Shown piece by piece: positions 8,700-17,113 of a DNA stretch of 64,000 bases (position 1 is the stretch's first letter; every line of letters starts with the position of its first letter). The stretch spans positions 534,868 through 598,867 of the forward strand of contig NZ_CP059563.1 of the NCBI RefSeq assembly GCF_014054725.1. Direction: 5' to 3'. The notes under the pieces are model-generated. The model made no database searches, had not been told where the DNA came from, and worked only from the letters and a program-made list of their open reading frames with translations. Position numbers and translations under genes: made by a program. The stretch is from Conchiformibius steedae (GTDB lineage: Bacteria; Pseudomonadota; Gammaproteobacteria; Burkholderiales; Neisseriaceae).

Positions 8700-10226
8700 A
8701 TGACCCAAGCAGCAGAACGCGTGCGCCACGCAGGATTGCGCGACAAAATCATGTCCGCCGAACAAGCCGCCGATTTTATCCAAAACGGCATGACCGTAGC
8801 CGTAAGCGGCTTTACCGGTGCGGGCTACCCCAAAGCCGTTCCCACCGCCGTTGCCGAAAAAGCCAAAGCCGCCCATGCACGCGGCGAAGCCTTTGCCATC
8901 GGCGTGGTAACGGGCGCATCTACCGCCCCCGAATGTGACGGCGTATTGGCGGCTGCCAACTGCGTCAGCTTCCGCAGCCCCTTCCAATCCGACCCCACTT
9001 TGCGTAACGGCATCAACGCAGGCAACACCGCTTACCAAGATATGCACCTGTCGCACGTTGAACAGCAAATGCGTCAAGGTTTTTACGGCGCGTTTGATGT
9101 CGCCGTGATTGAAGCCGTTGCCATTACCGAAGCAGGCAAAATCATTCCCGCGATGGGCATCGGTCACATGAACGAAGCCGTGAAAGCCGCCAAAAAAGTG
9201 ATTATTGAAGTCAATACCGCCCAAAACGCCCAATTGGAAGGCATGCACGACATTGTTCACGACATCGGCGTACCGCCCTACCGCCAACCCATTCCCTTGG
9301 TCGGACCGTTTGACCGCATCGGCGCACCGTATATGGAATGCGATTTGGACAAAATCGTCGCCATCGTGTTTACCGACAGCGGCGACCGCAACAGCAAGTT
9401 TGCCGACCCCGACGACAACTCCAAACGCATTGCTGCCCAAATTATTGATTTCTTTAATCACGAAGTGAAAGCAGGACGTTTGCCGAAAAACCTGCTGCCT
9501 TTGCAATCGGGCGTAGGCAATGTGGCAAACGCCGTGTTGGCAGGCTTGTTGGACGCACCGTTTGACGACTTAACCGGCTACACCGAAGTGCTGCAAGACG
9601 GTATGTTGGATTTGATTATTGCAGGCAAAATGAAATCCGCTTCCGCAACTGCCTTGTCGTTCAGCCCCGATGCGCTGCAACGCTTTAACGACAATATTGA
9701 ATTTTTGCGCGACAAAATCGTTTTGCGCCCAATGGAATACACCAACAGCCCCGAAGTGATTCGCCGTTTGGGTGTGATTGGCATGAACGCCATGATTGAG
9801 GCGGATATTTACGGCAATGTGAATTCCACTCATGTGATGGGTACGAAAATGATGAACGGCATTGGCGGTTCGGGCGACTTTACCCGTAACGCTTTCTTCT
9901 CGTTCTTTGTGTCGCCCTCTGTTGCCAAAGACGGCGCGATTTCCTGCATTGTGCCGATGGTTTCCCACCACGACCACACCGAACACGATGTGATGTTTAT
10001 CGTAACCGAGCAAGGTATGGCGGATTTGCGCGGCAAAGCCCCGCGCCAGCGTGCCAAGCTGATTATTGAAAACTGCGCCCACCCCGACTACCGCGACCAG
10101 TTGCGCGACTACTTTGACCGCGCCGAAAAAGCGGAAAAAGTGGGCTTGCACACCCCGCACCTGCTGGCGGAAGCGCTGTCGTGGCACCAACGCTTTGTGG
10201 AAACAGGCGATATGCGTGTGAAATAA
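8700..10226 (+). CDS. Acetyl-CoA hydrolase/transferase family (probable succinyl-CoA:acetate CoA-transferase)
   Basis: A 508-residue class I CoA-transferase of the acetyl-CoA hydrolase/Cat1/AarC group. The likely catalytic glutamate is Glu296 in YTEVLQDGMLDL, which matches the position of the AarC catalytic Glu in a protein of nearly the same length. The oxyanion and CoA-binding glycine loop reads GIGGSGDFTRNAFFSFF near residue 390. Family knowledge says such enzymes move CoA between succinyl-CoA and acetate, either replacing succinyl-CoA synthetase or detoxifying acetate. Simple acetyl-CoA hydrolysis is an alternative. It is monocistronic, with its own promoter and a DUS-type terminator. Confidence 0.93.
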   Translation: MTQAAERVRHAGLRDKIMSAEQAADFIQNGMTVAVSGFTGAGYPKAVPTAVAEKAKAAHARGEAFAIGVVTGASTAPECDGVLAAANCVSFRSPFQSDPTLRNGINAGNTAYQDMHLSHVEQQMRQGFYGAFDVAVIEAVAITEAGKIIPAMGIGHMNEAVKAAKKVIIEVNTAQNAQLEGMHDIVHDIGVPPYRQPIPLVGPFDRIGAPYMECDLDKIVAIVFTDSGDRNSKFADPDDNSKRIAAQIIDFFNHEVKAGRLPKNLLPLQSGVGNVANAVLAGLLDAPFDDLTGYTEVLQDGMLDLIIAGKMKSASATALSFSPDALQRFNDNIEFLRDKIVLRPMEYTNSPEVIRRLGVIGMNAMIEADIYGNVNSTHVMGTKMMNGIGGSGDFTRNAFFSFFVSPSVAKDGAISCIVPMVSHHDHTEHDVMFIVTEQGMADLRGKAPRQRAKLIIENCAHPDYRDQLRDYFDRAEKAEKVGLHTPHLLAEALSWHQRFVETGDMRVK

Positions 10227-10248
10227 CACATTGATTTAATGTGAAAGC

Positions 10249-10285
10249 AGGCTGTCTGAACGGTTTTCAGACAGCCTGTTGCTTT
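10249..10285 (+). terminator. DUS-like inverted pair acting as terminator
   Basis: AGGCTGTCTGAA at 10249-10260 faces its exact reverse complement at 10266-10277 with a short loop, giving a 12-bp perfect stem, extended by CAGG/CCTG flanks, followed by TTGCTTT. In Neisseriaceae, inverted DNA-uptake sequences commonly serve as terminators after genes. Confidence 0.75.
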
Positions 10286-10423
10286 AATGGGTAAACTGAA
10301 AACGTCTAGATAAAAAATTATACAATTGCTATGTGCAAATTTTGTATGAATGTAGGATAATCTATAGTGTTAAGATGGAAATGGCTTTAGATTTACGCTA
10401 TGTTTTCATTAAATCTGAATATC

Positions 10424-10999
10424 TTACAGTAAGTAACCCATTGTCAATTCCTTAAAACGATTAGGATTGCCATTAAATATTTGTGTCCATCTTTTTGAGT
10501 AGCGAACAATATTTTTCCGATAAGCAATTAATAAATCAAATAGTGTTCCCCATTCCTTAAATTGAACTTCTTCCATATTTTCATCATATTTATAAATAAT
10601 ATCATTATTTCTATTAGTCAGTAGAAAATAGGAAATAATGCCTTCATTCTCATATGAAAAATGAAAATATTGTTCTTGTACCAAATTAATTTGGTTTTCC
10701 CTTAAAAAGTCTGATAAACGTTCATCATTCTGCGTATCTAATTGATGTTGTATGCCAAAATATCTACTATCAGGATTGTAAATACTATCAAAGATTGAGA
10801 TATATTCCCCTAGAAGTAGCCCTCCAGAACATTTACCCATTGTCATTAAAAATTCCCTAAATTGTCCTTGTACAGATAAATTGTAGCGTTGTTCAATTTC
10901 TTGAATTTCTTCTTTGTTATACCCTTGAATTAATTCAGGACGGGTAAAATCATGGTGCTTGGGACGGATAGCCAATAAGGTTTCTAGTAAAGTGGTCAT
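10424..10999 (-). CDS. SMI1/KNR4 (SUKH) family protein
   Basis: The ATG at 10999 gives 191 residues (MTTLLETLLAIRP...). A longer in-frame start at 11152 would run into the upstream gene and adds no conserved sequence. SUKH features are the helix ELIQGYNKEEIQEIEQRY, then FREFLMTMGKCSGGLLLGEYISIFDS, and a later strand-rich part with YENEGIISYFLL and IIYKYDE. SUKH proteins are mostly immunity factors against polymorphic or contact-dependent toxins. No toxin gene is visible nearby. The region is clearly AT-richer than the flanking ispA and CoA-transferase genes, which suggests acquisition. Confidence 0.8.
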   Translation of the reverse strand: MTTLLETLLAIRPKHHDFTRPELIQGYNKEEIQEIEQRYNLSVQGQFREFLMTMGKCSGGLLLGEYISIFDSIYNPDSRYFGIQHQLDTQNDERLSDFLRENQINLVQEQYFHFSYENEGIISYFLLTNRNNDIIYKYDENMEEVQFKEWGTLFDLLIAYRKNIVRYSKRWTQIFNGNPNRFKELTMGYLL

Positions 11000-11036
11000 A
11001 ATTCGGTCAATCTGCCGGGGTTGAAATTTGCAAGGT

Positions 11037-11519
11037 CTATGGGGCAATCCAAGGAATATCATTCGGGGTGAGCAATAATTTTTCAAAAAACGCTGTAAGC
11101 GAATCAGCAATTTTGCCTCCGTGCATCCAATAAACTCCTGTGTCGGAATCATCTGATTTCATGCAGATAAATGATGAAGGATTGACTTCAAAAAACGGCA
11201 GCGTATTGTCTTCCACTTCAAAAAACGGACGTTCCCCGTGTTCGCCCAATAGAATTTCTTTAACTGCTAAAGGGGATAGGATTTGATTGCTGCATTCGGA
11301 CAGGGTTAAACCGTTGCTGCTGCAATGGATAAAGCCTTCCCCCACTTCCAGCCAAAATCTTTTTAACTGCTTGGGAATCGGAATGATTTTTTGCAGTTCG
11401 TTTATCTCGTTTGGGTGGATACGGATAAATAAATTTTTAGGAAAATAATCGGTTTGTGAGCGTAAAAATGTGTCCCTGTTTTCAAAGGTAACGGCGTTTT
11501 GGAGAACAAAGTTAAACAT
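11037..11519 (-). CDS. SMI1/KNR4 (SUKH) family protein
   Basis: A 160-residue protein. The SUKH core is seen in IPIPKQLKRFWLEVGEGFIH (about residues 47-66), followed by SECSNQILSPLAVKEILLGE, and a later FFEVNPSSFICMKSDDSDTGVYW segment, the typical 'leading glutamate/serve-as-immunity' layout. The C-terminal helix SLTAFFEKLLLTPNDI is normal for the fold. It starts 6 bp after ispA on the same strand and is followed after 37 bp by a second SUKH gene, so both probably depend on ruvA-ispA transcription. Immunity function is inferred from the family. Confidence 0.8.
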   Translation of the reverse strand: MFNFVLQNAVTFENRDTFLRSQTDYFPKNLFIRIHPNEINELQKIIPIPKQLKRFWLEVGEGFIHCSSNGLTLSECSNQILSPLAVKEILLGEHGERPFFEVEDNTLPFFEVNPSSFICMKSDDSDTGVYWMHGGKIADSLTAFFEKLLLTPNDIPWIAP

Positions 11520-11525
11520 AGGGCT

Positions 11526-12413
11526 TTAATATCCGCGCCGTACACTGAATTCCGCCAAATGGCGCAGGTGGTCGGCGCGGCTGGTGTAGGGGGTAAGCGC
11601 GTCCAGTGCTTCGGCAAGCAGTTGTTCGGCGTATTGGCGGGCGGGGGCGATGCCCATTAGTGCCACATAAGTGGGTTTGTCGGCTTGGTTGTCTTTGCCT
11701 GCGGTTTTGCCTAGGGTGGCGGTATCGGCTTCGCAATCCAGTACATCATCAATCACTTGAAACGCTAAACCGATTTTGCTGGCATAGGTGTGTAGATTGG
11801 CAAGGTCGCTATCGTGCAAATCGGGGCAACACAGTGCGCCCAGTTGCACGGCAGCATCAATCAGCGCACCGGTTTTGCGGCTGTGCATACGGGCAAGGGC
11901 ATCGGCATCTAGGCTTTGTCCGACACTCGCCAAATCAATGGCTTGTCCGCCTGCCATGCCGTAACTGCCTGATGCGTGTGCCAATGTGTTGAGCAGACGG
12001 ATTTGGCGTTCGGCGGGCAGGGTGGTGGGGCGCGACAGCAGGTCAAACGCAAGGGTTTGCAGGGCATCGCCTGCCAGCAGGGCAAAGGCTTCGCCATATT
12101 GAACGTGGCAGGTGGGTTTGCCACGGCGCAGTTCGTCGTTGTCCATGGCGGGCAGGTCGTCGTGTATCAGTGAGTAAACGTGAATGCACTCAACGGCTGC
12201 CATGGCGTGTTCCAAGGCGGTGGGGCAGGGCGTGCCGAGTTCGGCAGCAGCGGCAACCAGCAATGGGCGCAGACGTTTACCGCCGTCTAAAGTGCTGTAG
12301 CGCATGGCTTGGTGTAACAGCGCGGGTTCGCTGTCGGCAGGGGGAAGCAGGCGTGCCAATAATTGTTCGGTACGGGCGCGGGTTTGGGTTTGCCAATCGT
12401 GAAAATGGGACAT
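11526..12413 (-). CDS. ispA: Farnesyl diphosphate synthase
   Basis: Short-chain trans-prenyl synthase (295 aa) that condenses IPP with DMAPP and GPP to farnesyl diphosphate for ubiquinone and undecaprenyl phosphate. The first Asp-rich motif is DDLPAMDND at residues 85-93 and the second is IDDVLDCEADT. The GGKRLRP substrate loop is at 44-50. The ATG at 12413 is chosen because AAGGT precedes it at a good distance and MSHFHDW fits the family; the longer start at 12434 has no ribosome site. It lies 39 bp downstream of ruvA and 6 bp before a SUKH gene. Confidence 0.95.
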   Translation of the reverse strand: MSHFHDWQTQTRARTEQLLARLLPPADSEPALLHQAMRYSTLDGGKRLRPLLVAAAAELGTPCPTALEHAMAAVECIHVYSLIHDDLPAMDNDELRRGKPTCHVQYGEAFALLAGDALQTLAFDLLSRPTTLPAERQIRLLNTLAHASGSYGMAGGQAIDLASVGQSLDADALARMHSRKTGALIDAAVQLGALCCPDLHDSDLANLHTYASKIGLAFQVIDDVLDCEADTATLGKTAGKDNQADKPTYVALMGIAPARQYAEQLLAEALDALTPYTSRADHLRHLAEFSVRRGY

Positions 12414-12452
12414 GGTTTTTACCTTTTTAATCAAAATGAAGGGGTAAGAAGT

Positions 12453-13031
12453 TTAAGATTTAACCAGATTTTTTAATGCCAAGCGCACGCCTTCGCCCAC
12501 ATCGCTATGAGGGGGTAGGTTTTTGACTGCGCTTTGGGCTTCGCGTTCGTTGTAGCCCAATGCCAGCAGGGTGGCGACAATATCGGCTTGAGACGAAGAA
12601 GCATCGGCAGATAACAAGGCATTATCAGCAGCGGTCAATTTGCCGCGCAGTTCCAAAACCATGCGTTCGGCGGTTTTTTTGCCAATCCCCGGAACAGACG
12701 ATAAACGTTTCACGTCTTCCTGCGCCACGGCTTGTGCCAATTCGTCTGCACTTAATGCCGATAATACACCCAAAGCGGTTTTGGCACCGATGCCGCTGAC
12801 TTTTAATAATTGGCGGAAAGCGGCGCGTTCGCCACGTTCGGCAAAACCGTATAATAAATGCGCGTCTTCGCGTATGACCAATTGCGTGTACAGGCGCACG
12901 GCTGCACCTGTGGCGGGCAGGGCGCAAAAAGTCTGCATGGAAACATCAATTTCATAACCCACGCCGTGCGTTTCCACCACAATTTGCGGGGCGTGTTTTT
13001 CGGTAAGCGTGCCGGCAATGTGACCAATCAT
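12453..13031 (-). CDS. ruvA: Holliday junction branch-migration protein RuvA
   Basis: RuvA (192 aa) binds four-way junctions as a tetramer and loads the RuvB motor. The N-terminal OB-fold begins [12 protein letters not shown]. Tandem helix-hairpin-helix motifs read [17 protein letters not shown] and [20 protein letters not shown]. The C-terminal RuvB-contacting domain ([20 protein letters not shown]) is present after a short linker. ruvB is not in the window. It heads the minus-strand ruvA-ispA unit. Confidence 0.96.
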   Translation of the reverse strand: MIGHIAGTLTEKHAPQIVVETHGVGYEIDVSMQTFCALPATGAAVRLYTQLVIREDAHLLYGFAERGERAAFRQLLKVSGIGAKTALGVLSALSADELAQAVAQEDVKRLSSVPGIGKKTAERMVLELRGKLTAADNALLSADASSSQADIVATLLALGYNEREAQSAVKNLPPHSDVGEGVRLALKNLVKS

Positions 13032-13083
13032 GGCATTCCCCTGTGTAAAAAGGCGATTGTAACGTGAAACCGCGCACTTGCGT

Positions 13084-13112
13084 TTGCCCCTAACGTTTAT
13101 TTGGGCTATAAT
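13084..13112 (+). promoter_or_regulatory. Promoter of rplU-rpmA
   Basis: TTGCCC (13084-13089) and a perfect TATAAT (13107-13112) are separated by exactly 17 bp. This leaves a leader of about 60 nt before rplU, whose start at 13180 is preceded by GGAG. Confidence 0.75.
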
Positions 13113-13179
13113 GCGCCGTTTTGTTGCCGCGCCCGCTGGGGATGCGGTATGTTTTCACACTAAATACACGGAGTTGAGT

Positions 13180-13488
13180 ATGTATGCGGTCATAAAAACC
13201 GGCGGTAAGCAGTATAAAGTGCGCGTCGGCGAAAAATTGAAAGTAGAACAGATACCTGCCGAACTCGACAGCCAAATCGAACTGAACGAAGTTTTGATGA
13301 TTGCTGACGGCGACGCGGTAAAAGTGGGTGCGCCCTTTATTGAAGGTGCAAAAGTGACTGCCAAAGTGGTGGCACACGGTCGCGGCGAAAAAATCCGCAT
13401 TTTCAAAATGCGCCGCCGCAAACACTACCAAAAACGCCAAGGTCACCGTCAAAATTTCACCCAAATTGAAATCGTGGCGATTGCCTAA
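13180..13488 (+). CDS. rplU: 50S ribosomal protein L21
   Basis: L21 (102 aa) binds 23S rRNA domain I. The start [14 protein letters not shown] is the universal family start, with a GGAG site 6 nt upstream. The in-frame extension to 13078 runs across the promoter and is rejected. The C-terminal part [16 protein letters not shown] is the expected basic rRNA-binding tail. It is 28 bp upstream of rpmA, the standard rplU-rpmA pair. Confidence 0.98.
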   Translation: MYAVIKTGGKQYKVRVGEKLKVEQIPAELDSQIELNEVLMIADGDAVKVGAPFIEGAKVTAKVVAHGRGEKIRIFKMRRRKHYQKRQGHRQNFTQIEIVAIA

Positions 13489-13516
13489 TTTGCAACCAAT
13501 TTAAGGAGTATCCGAC

Positions 13517-13789
13517 ATGGCAACCAAAAAAGCAGGCGGCAGTTCCAAAAACGGCCGCGATTCCGAAGCCAAACGACTGGGCGTAAAAGCCTTTGGTAAC
13601 GAACTGATTCCCGCAGGTTCCATCATCGTGCGTCAGCGCGGTACCAAATTCCACGCAGGCACCAATGTAGGCATGGGCAAAGACCACACCCTGTTTGCCA
13701 AAGTGGACGGTTATGTAGAATTTGCCGTAAAAGGCCGTTTGAACCGCAAAACCGTTAGCGTTCGCCCCTACACTGGCGAAGAAAACTAA
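13517..13789 (+). CDS. rpmA: 50S ribosomal protein L27
   Basis: L27 (90 aa) reaches the peptidyl-transferase centre with its N-terminal tail. The protein begins [20 protein letters not shown], where the short basic tail is uncleaved in Gram-negative bacteria. The signature [15 protein letters not shown] is intact. AAGGAG precedes the start at 7-8 nt. A terminator follows, so this is a two-gene operon with rplU. Confidence 0.98.
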   Translation: MATKKAGGSSKNGRDSEAKRLGVKAFGNELIPAGSIIVRQRGTKFHAGTNVGMGKDHTLFAKVDGYVEFAVKGRLNRKTVSVRPYTGEEN

Positions 13790-13799
13790 AAACGATATT

Positions 13800-13886
13800 G
13801 AATTAGGCGCGATTTTTCTGCCTAAATTCTTGAATATCCGTTTAAAAGACGCAAAACCCCGTTCCCGTTTAAGGACGGGGTTTTTA
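13800..13886 (+). terminator. Two successive hairpins ending the rplU-rpmA transcript
   Basis: A first hairpin pairs AATTAGGC (from 13800) with GCCTAAATT (to 13827). The second, stronger one pairs AAAACCCCGTTCC (13853-13865) with GGACGGGGTTTT (13873-13884, one bulged T) and is followed by a T-run. The second has the form of a true intrinsic terminator. Confidence 0.7.
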
Positions 13887-13902
13887 TATACAATCCATTG
13901 TT

Positions 13903-15471
13903 TTGAAAAAAGTGGCAAGCGTGAACGTTCTCTATTTGGGCGCGAAAAACGCCGATTATCTGCACAGCTTGGGCGATTGGCACGCGATGCAGGTGCAAGT
14001 GCCTGATGATAATGATGTGTCGTCTTGGCACTATTTGCCCGAAGTGGCAGATGAAACCTTTGATGCGGTGCTGGTGGCGCAAGACGTATCGTCAGCGGCA
14101 CACGCGGACAGTTTTGCCAATTGGATGCGTGTATTGCGCCGTGGCGGACAATTGTTTTTGGAAAACAGCAGCGACAATCACAACTTACTGGTGCGCGGTT
14201 TGTCGCTGATTGAGCCTTTGGCGGAAACGGTGGAAGCGCAGGAAGCCACACGCACCACCATGGTACGCAAAAAAGCCAAGTTTTTTCCGGCTACCCATCA
14301 TGTTCTTGCTGCTTTGCACGCTGAAATTGCAGGTGAAATCCAACAAGCGCATTATCACTATACCTTTGCCCGCACCGTTGCACCTGCTGATTGGGATGCA
14401 GCGCATTATCTTGCCTTGTTTTACAACCGCCAAAATCAGTTTGAACAAGCCGATAAATTGTGGCAACAAATGCACCACCAATATCCCCGTTCCACCAAAC
14501 CTTTGATAATGCAGGTATTGAATACCCTGATTGCAGGCGATTATTTGCGGGGTTTTCGTATGCGCGAAGCCTATGCGGAACGCTTTTTGCCTTACGAGCG
14601 GCGCAGCCATGCTTATCCGCCGCCGCCTGTCCGTTTGTATCCGAAGCGCTGGCAGGGCGAAAACCTAAACGGCAAAACCTTGATTGTGTGGAGTGAATTT
14701 GGTTTGGGCGATGAAATCATGTTTGCATCTTTGGCAAGGTGGCTGAAACAAGATTGCGGTGTGGCGCGGCTGCTGTGGGTGGTGCAACCGCCTTTGGTGG
14801 ATTTGCTGCGCAGTCACCCCGATATTGACGAAGTTATCAGTGCCGATACCGCCGCACAGCATTGTCCGCCTGTGGATTATTGGGATTTTCCGCACGCGCT
14901 GCTGGCGCATTGTGAGCAGCCGTTTGCCGATTTACCTAAGCGCAGCCCGTATTTGTTTGCCGATGCGGATAAGGTGCGCGCTTTTGATGTGTCTGCCGCA
15001 GCGGGTAAGTTGAAAATCGGTTTGGTGTGGCGCGGCGACCCGCGTCATGAAAACGATGCCATGCGTTCGCTGCACCGTCCTGAATTATTGGATACTTTGT
15101 TAGACATTCCCAATACAGCATGGTTTAACCTACAAAAATCGGTAAACGATGAAGAAGCGCAATGGTTGCAATCTCGCCCGATTACAGATTGGCGCGGGCA
15201 ACTGCACGATTTTGCCGATACCGCAGCAGCATTGTCGCAATTGGATTTGCTGGTTACGGCGGATACTTCGGTGGTACACGCGGCGGGGGCGTTGGGTGTG
15301 CCTGCGCTGGTGATGTTGGCACCTGTGTATGATTGGCGTTGGGGTTTGCCGCAAAACGGTGTGAGTCCGTGGTATCCCAGCGTGGAAAAAGTGTTTGCGC
15401 CCCATCCTTTGGCGGGCTGGATAGGCAAGATTGGGTGTGTGCGCGAAAAAATAGTCAATATAGTTGATTAA
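13903..15471 (+). CDS. Methyltransferase-like/TPR/GT9-type glycosyltransferase protein
   Basis: A 522-residue cytosolic protein with three parts. Residues 5-110 resemble the C-terminal half of a class I methyltransferase (VLVAQDVSS, then WMRVLRRGGQLFLEN), but the SAM glycine loop is poor. Residues 135-210 look like TPR helices (YLALFYNRQNQFEQADKLW). From about 250 the protein resembles GT-B heptosyltransferase/O-GlcNAc-transferase-like enzymes (VWSEFGLGDEIMFASLARWL, and LVTADTSVVHAAGALGVPALV for the donor site). The start is uncertain: TTG 13903, or GTG at 13912 or 13921; none has a good ribosome site. Its stop codon lies within a Correia-like element, so the last residues may be non-native. 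waaC follows, which hints at envelope glycan work. Confidence 0.75.
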   Translation: MKKVASVNVLYLGAKNADYLHSLGDWHAMQVQVPDDNDVSSWHYLPEVADETFDAVLVAQDVSSAAHADSFANWMRVLRRGGQLFLENSSDNHNLLVRGLSLIEPLAETVEAQEATRTTMVRKKAKFFPATHHVLAALHAEIAGEIQQAHYHYTFARTVAPADWDAAHYLALFYNRQNQFEQADKLWQQMHHQYPRSTKPLIMQVLNTLIAGDYLRGFRMREAYAERFLPYERRSHAYPPPPVRLYPKRWQGENLNGKTLIVWSEFGLGDEIMFASLARWLKQDCGVARLLWVVQPPLVDLLRSHPDIDEVISADTAAQHCPPVDYWDFPHALLAHCEQPFADLPKRSPYLFADADKVRAFDVSAAAGKLKIGLVWRGDPRHENDAMRSLHRPELLDTLLDIPNTAWFNLQKSVNDEEAQWLQSRPITDWRGQLHDFADTAAALSQLDLLVTADTSVVHAAGALGVPALVMLAPVYDWRWGLPQNGVSPWYPSVEKVFAPHPLAGWIGKIGCVREKIVNIVD

Positions 15472-15565
15472 AATCAAAACGATATGGCGTTGCCAACGCC
15501 CTGATGTACTGTTCGTACACGGCGGGCGTTGTCGCCTTGTCTCGTTTTTATTTTTATCAACCATA
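15459..15565 (+). mobile_element. Correia-like (CREE) 107-bp inverted-repeat element
   Basis: The element begins TATAGTTGATTAAAAT and ends with the near reverse complement ATTTTTATCAACCATA, giving about 25-bp imperfect terminal repeats. The core contains GGCGTTGCC, a GTACTGTTCGTAC dyad and TTGTCGCCTTGTC, the same order as the Neisseria Correia element core. Its length fits the 104-107 bp Correia class. It covers the last codons and stop of the upstream glycosyltransferase-like gene and ends 6 bp before the waaC ribosome-binding site (AAGGAA, 15571). Such elements can add promoters, IHF sites or RNase III targets. Confidence 0.8.
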
Positions 15566-15581
15566 TCATCAAGGAAAAATC

Positions 15582-16550
15582 ATGAAAATCCTGCTGGTGC
15601 GCCTGTCGAGCATGGGCGATTTGATTCATACGCTGCCTGCGCTGACGGATTTGGCGCGGCATCGCCCTGATGTGCAATTGGATTGGTTGTGCGAAGCGGC
15701 GTTTGCGGATATTGCGCGGCTGCATTCTTTTACGGCAAAGGTGTTGCCAATGCAGTGGCGGCAGTGGCGTAAACAGCTACTTAAAAAAGAATCTTTTAAA
15801 GAATCCTTTGCTGCGCTTGATGAATTGTGTGGTGCGTTGCGTGCGGCGCGTTATGATTGGGTGCTGGACAGTCAAGGTTTGCTGAAAAGCGCGGCGTTTG
15901 CGCGTTTGGCGGGTGCGCCTGTGTATGGTTTGGACAAAAACAGTGCGCGTGAACCTTTGGCAACGTGGGCGTACCATCGCCGTTTTGCGGTGGAAACGGG
16001 GCGCGATGCGGTGTGGCGCAACCGTACTTTGTTTGCACAAGCTTTTGCTTATTCGTTTGAGGGTGCGGCGGATTTTGGCGTGTCGGGGGGAACGGGTTTC
16101 CGTTTGCCCGAAATGGCGCAGCCTTACGGGGTGGTTTTGCATGCTGCCAGCCGCGCCGACAAACATTGGCAAGCCGATGCGTGGCGTGAGCTGATGCAGC
16201 GTTGGCATCAGGAACAGGGTTTGCCGTTGTGGTTGCCGTGGGGCAGCGATGCTGAGCGTGAACGTGCTGAACAACTGGCACAGGGTTTGGATTTTGTGCG
16301 CGTGTGTCCGCCATTAAGTTTGGCACAGGCGGCAGACGTATTGCGCGGGGCTACCGCTGTGGTGGGCGTGGATACGGGTTTGCTGCACCTTGCCGATGCC
16401 GTAGGCGTGCCAGTGGTGGGAATTTATACTGCCAGCCATCCGCACAAAACAGGTTTACAACCGTCTGCGCGGGCGTGTGCCGTGGGCGCGATGGGACAAA
16501 TACCCACTGTAAATGAAGTGTATCAGGCATTGCAGCAGGTGATGCCATGA
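15582..16550 (+). CDS. waaC: LPS heptosyltransferase I
   Basis: WaaC (322 aa) adds the first L-glycero-D-manno-heptose to the Kdo of lipid A-core. The N-terminal KILLVRLSSMGDLIHTLPAL is the family signature, and the donor-side motif VVGVDTGLLHLADAVGVPVVGIY is present near residue 270. ATG 15582 is supported by AAGGAA 6 nt upstream; the in-frame extension to 15504 is encoded by the Correia-like element. The stop overlaps the rsmD start by 4 nt (ATGA), so the two genes are translationally coupled. Confidence 0.94.
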   Translation: MKILLVRLSSMGDLIHTLPALTDLARHRPDVQLDWLCEAAFADIARLHSFTAKVLPMQWRQWRKQLLKKESFKESFAALDELCGALRAARYDWVLDSQGLLKSAAFARLAGAPVYGLDKNSAREPLATWAYHRRFAVETGRDAVWRNRTLFAQAFAYSFEGAADFGVSGGTGFRLPEMAQPYGVVLHAASRADKHWQADAWRELMQRWHQEQGLPLWLPWGSDAERERAEQLAQGLDFVRVCPPLSLAQAADVLRGATAVVGVDTGLLHLADAVGVPVVGIYTASHPHKTGLQPSARACAVGAMGQIPTVNEVYQALQQVMP

Positions 16551-17113
16551 ACAAAAAACACGCCAAACACAGCAATCAGGTACGCATCAGCGGCGGCATT
16601 CACCGAGGGCGCAAATTGAGTTTTGCCGATGCCGAAGGTTTGCGCCCCACACCCGAAAGCGTGCGTCAAAAGCTGTTTAATTGGTTGGGACAGGAATTAT
16701 ACGGACAAAGCGTCTTGGATTTGTTTGCGGGCAGCGGCGCATTGGGTTTGGAAGCCGCATCGCGCCATGCTGCGCGGGTGTGTTTGTGCGAAAAATCCCG
16801 TCCAAGCGCGCAAACGCTGCAATCCCATATCCGCACTTTAAATTTAACGGCAACGGTGCAGGTAGTATGTGCCGATGCCTTGGCGTTTTTGGCGCAAACA
16901 GGCGAAACATTTGATATTGTGCTGCTGGATCCGCCGTTTGCATGGCAGCAGTGGGACGGTTTGTGGACGTTGCTGCGCCCGCGTTTGGCAAACGGTGCGC
17001 GGGTATATATTGAAGCAGGGATGTTGCCCGACCTACCTGATTGGCTGGTGTTGCGCCGCGAAGGACGGGCAGGGCAAAGCCGTTTTGGGCTGTGGGAATA
17101 TGTGGGGGATTAG
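16547..17113 (+). CDS. rsmD: 16S rRNA (guanine-966 N2)-methyltransferase
   Basis: RsmD (188 aa) methylates G966 of 16S rRNA on the assembled small subunit. The start region has the expected ISGGIHRGRKLSF. SAM-binding motif I is VLDLFAGSGALGLEAASR and the catalytic N6/N2-type motif is LLDPPF at about residue 125. It overlaps waaC by 4 nt and converges with the metallophosphoesterase gene, overlapping its end by 4 nt as well. Confidence 0.95.
   Translation: MNKKHAKHSNQVRISGGIHRGRKLSFADAEGLRPTPESVRQKLFNWLGQELYGQSVLDLFAGSGALGLEAASRHAARVCLCEKSRPSAQTLQSHIRTLNLTATVQVVCADALAFLAQTGETFDIVLLDPPFAWQQWDGLWTLLRPRLANGARVYIEAGMLPDLPDWLVLRREGRAGQSRFGLWEYVGD

Noticed and set aside
8697..9506. A 269-residue open frame antisense to the CoA-transferase gene
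   Set aside because: It is a shadow of the plus-strand gene: no ribosome site, Gly/His/Phe-heavy composition and no family-like motif.
10424..11152. Longer start for the second SUKH gene (11152)
   Set aside because: It would overlap the first SUKH gene by 116 bp and adds non-conserved sequence; ATG 10999 fits the family.
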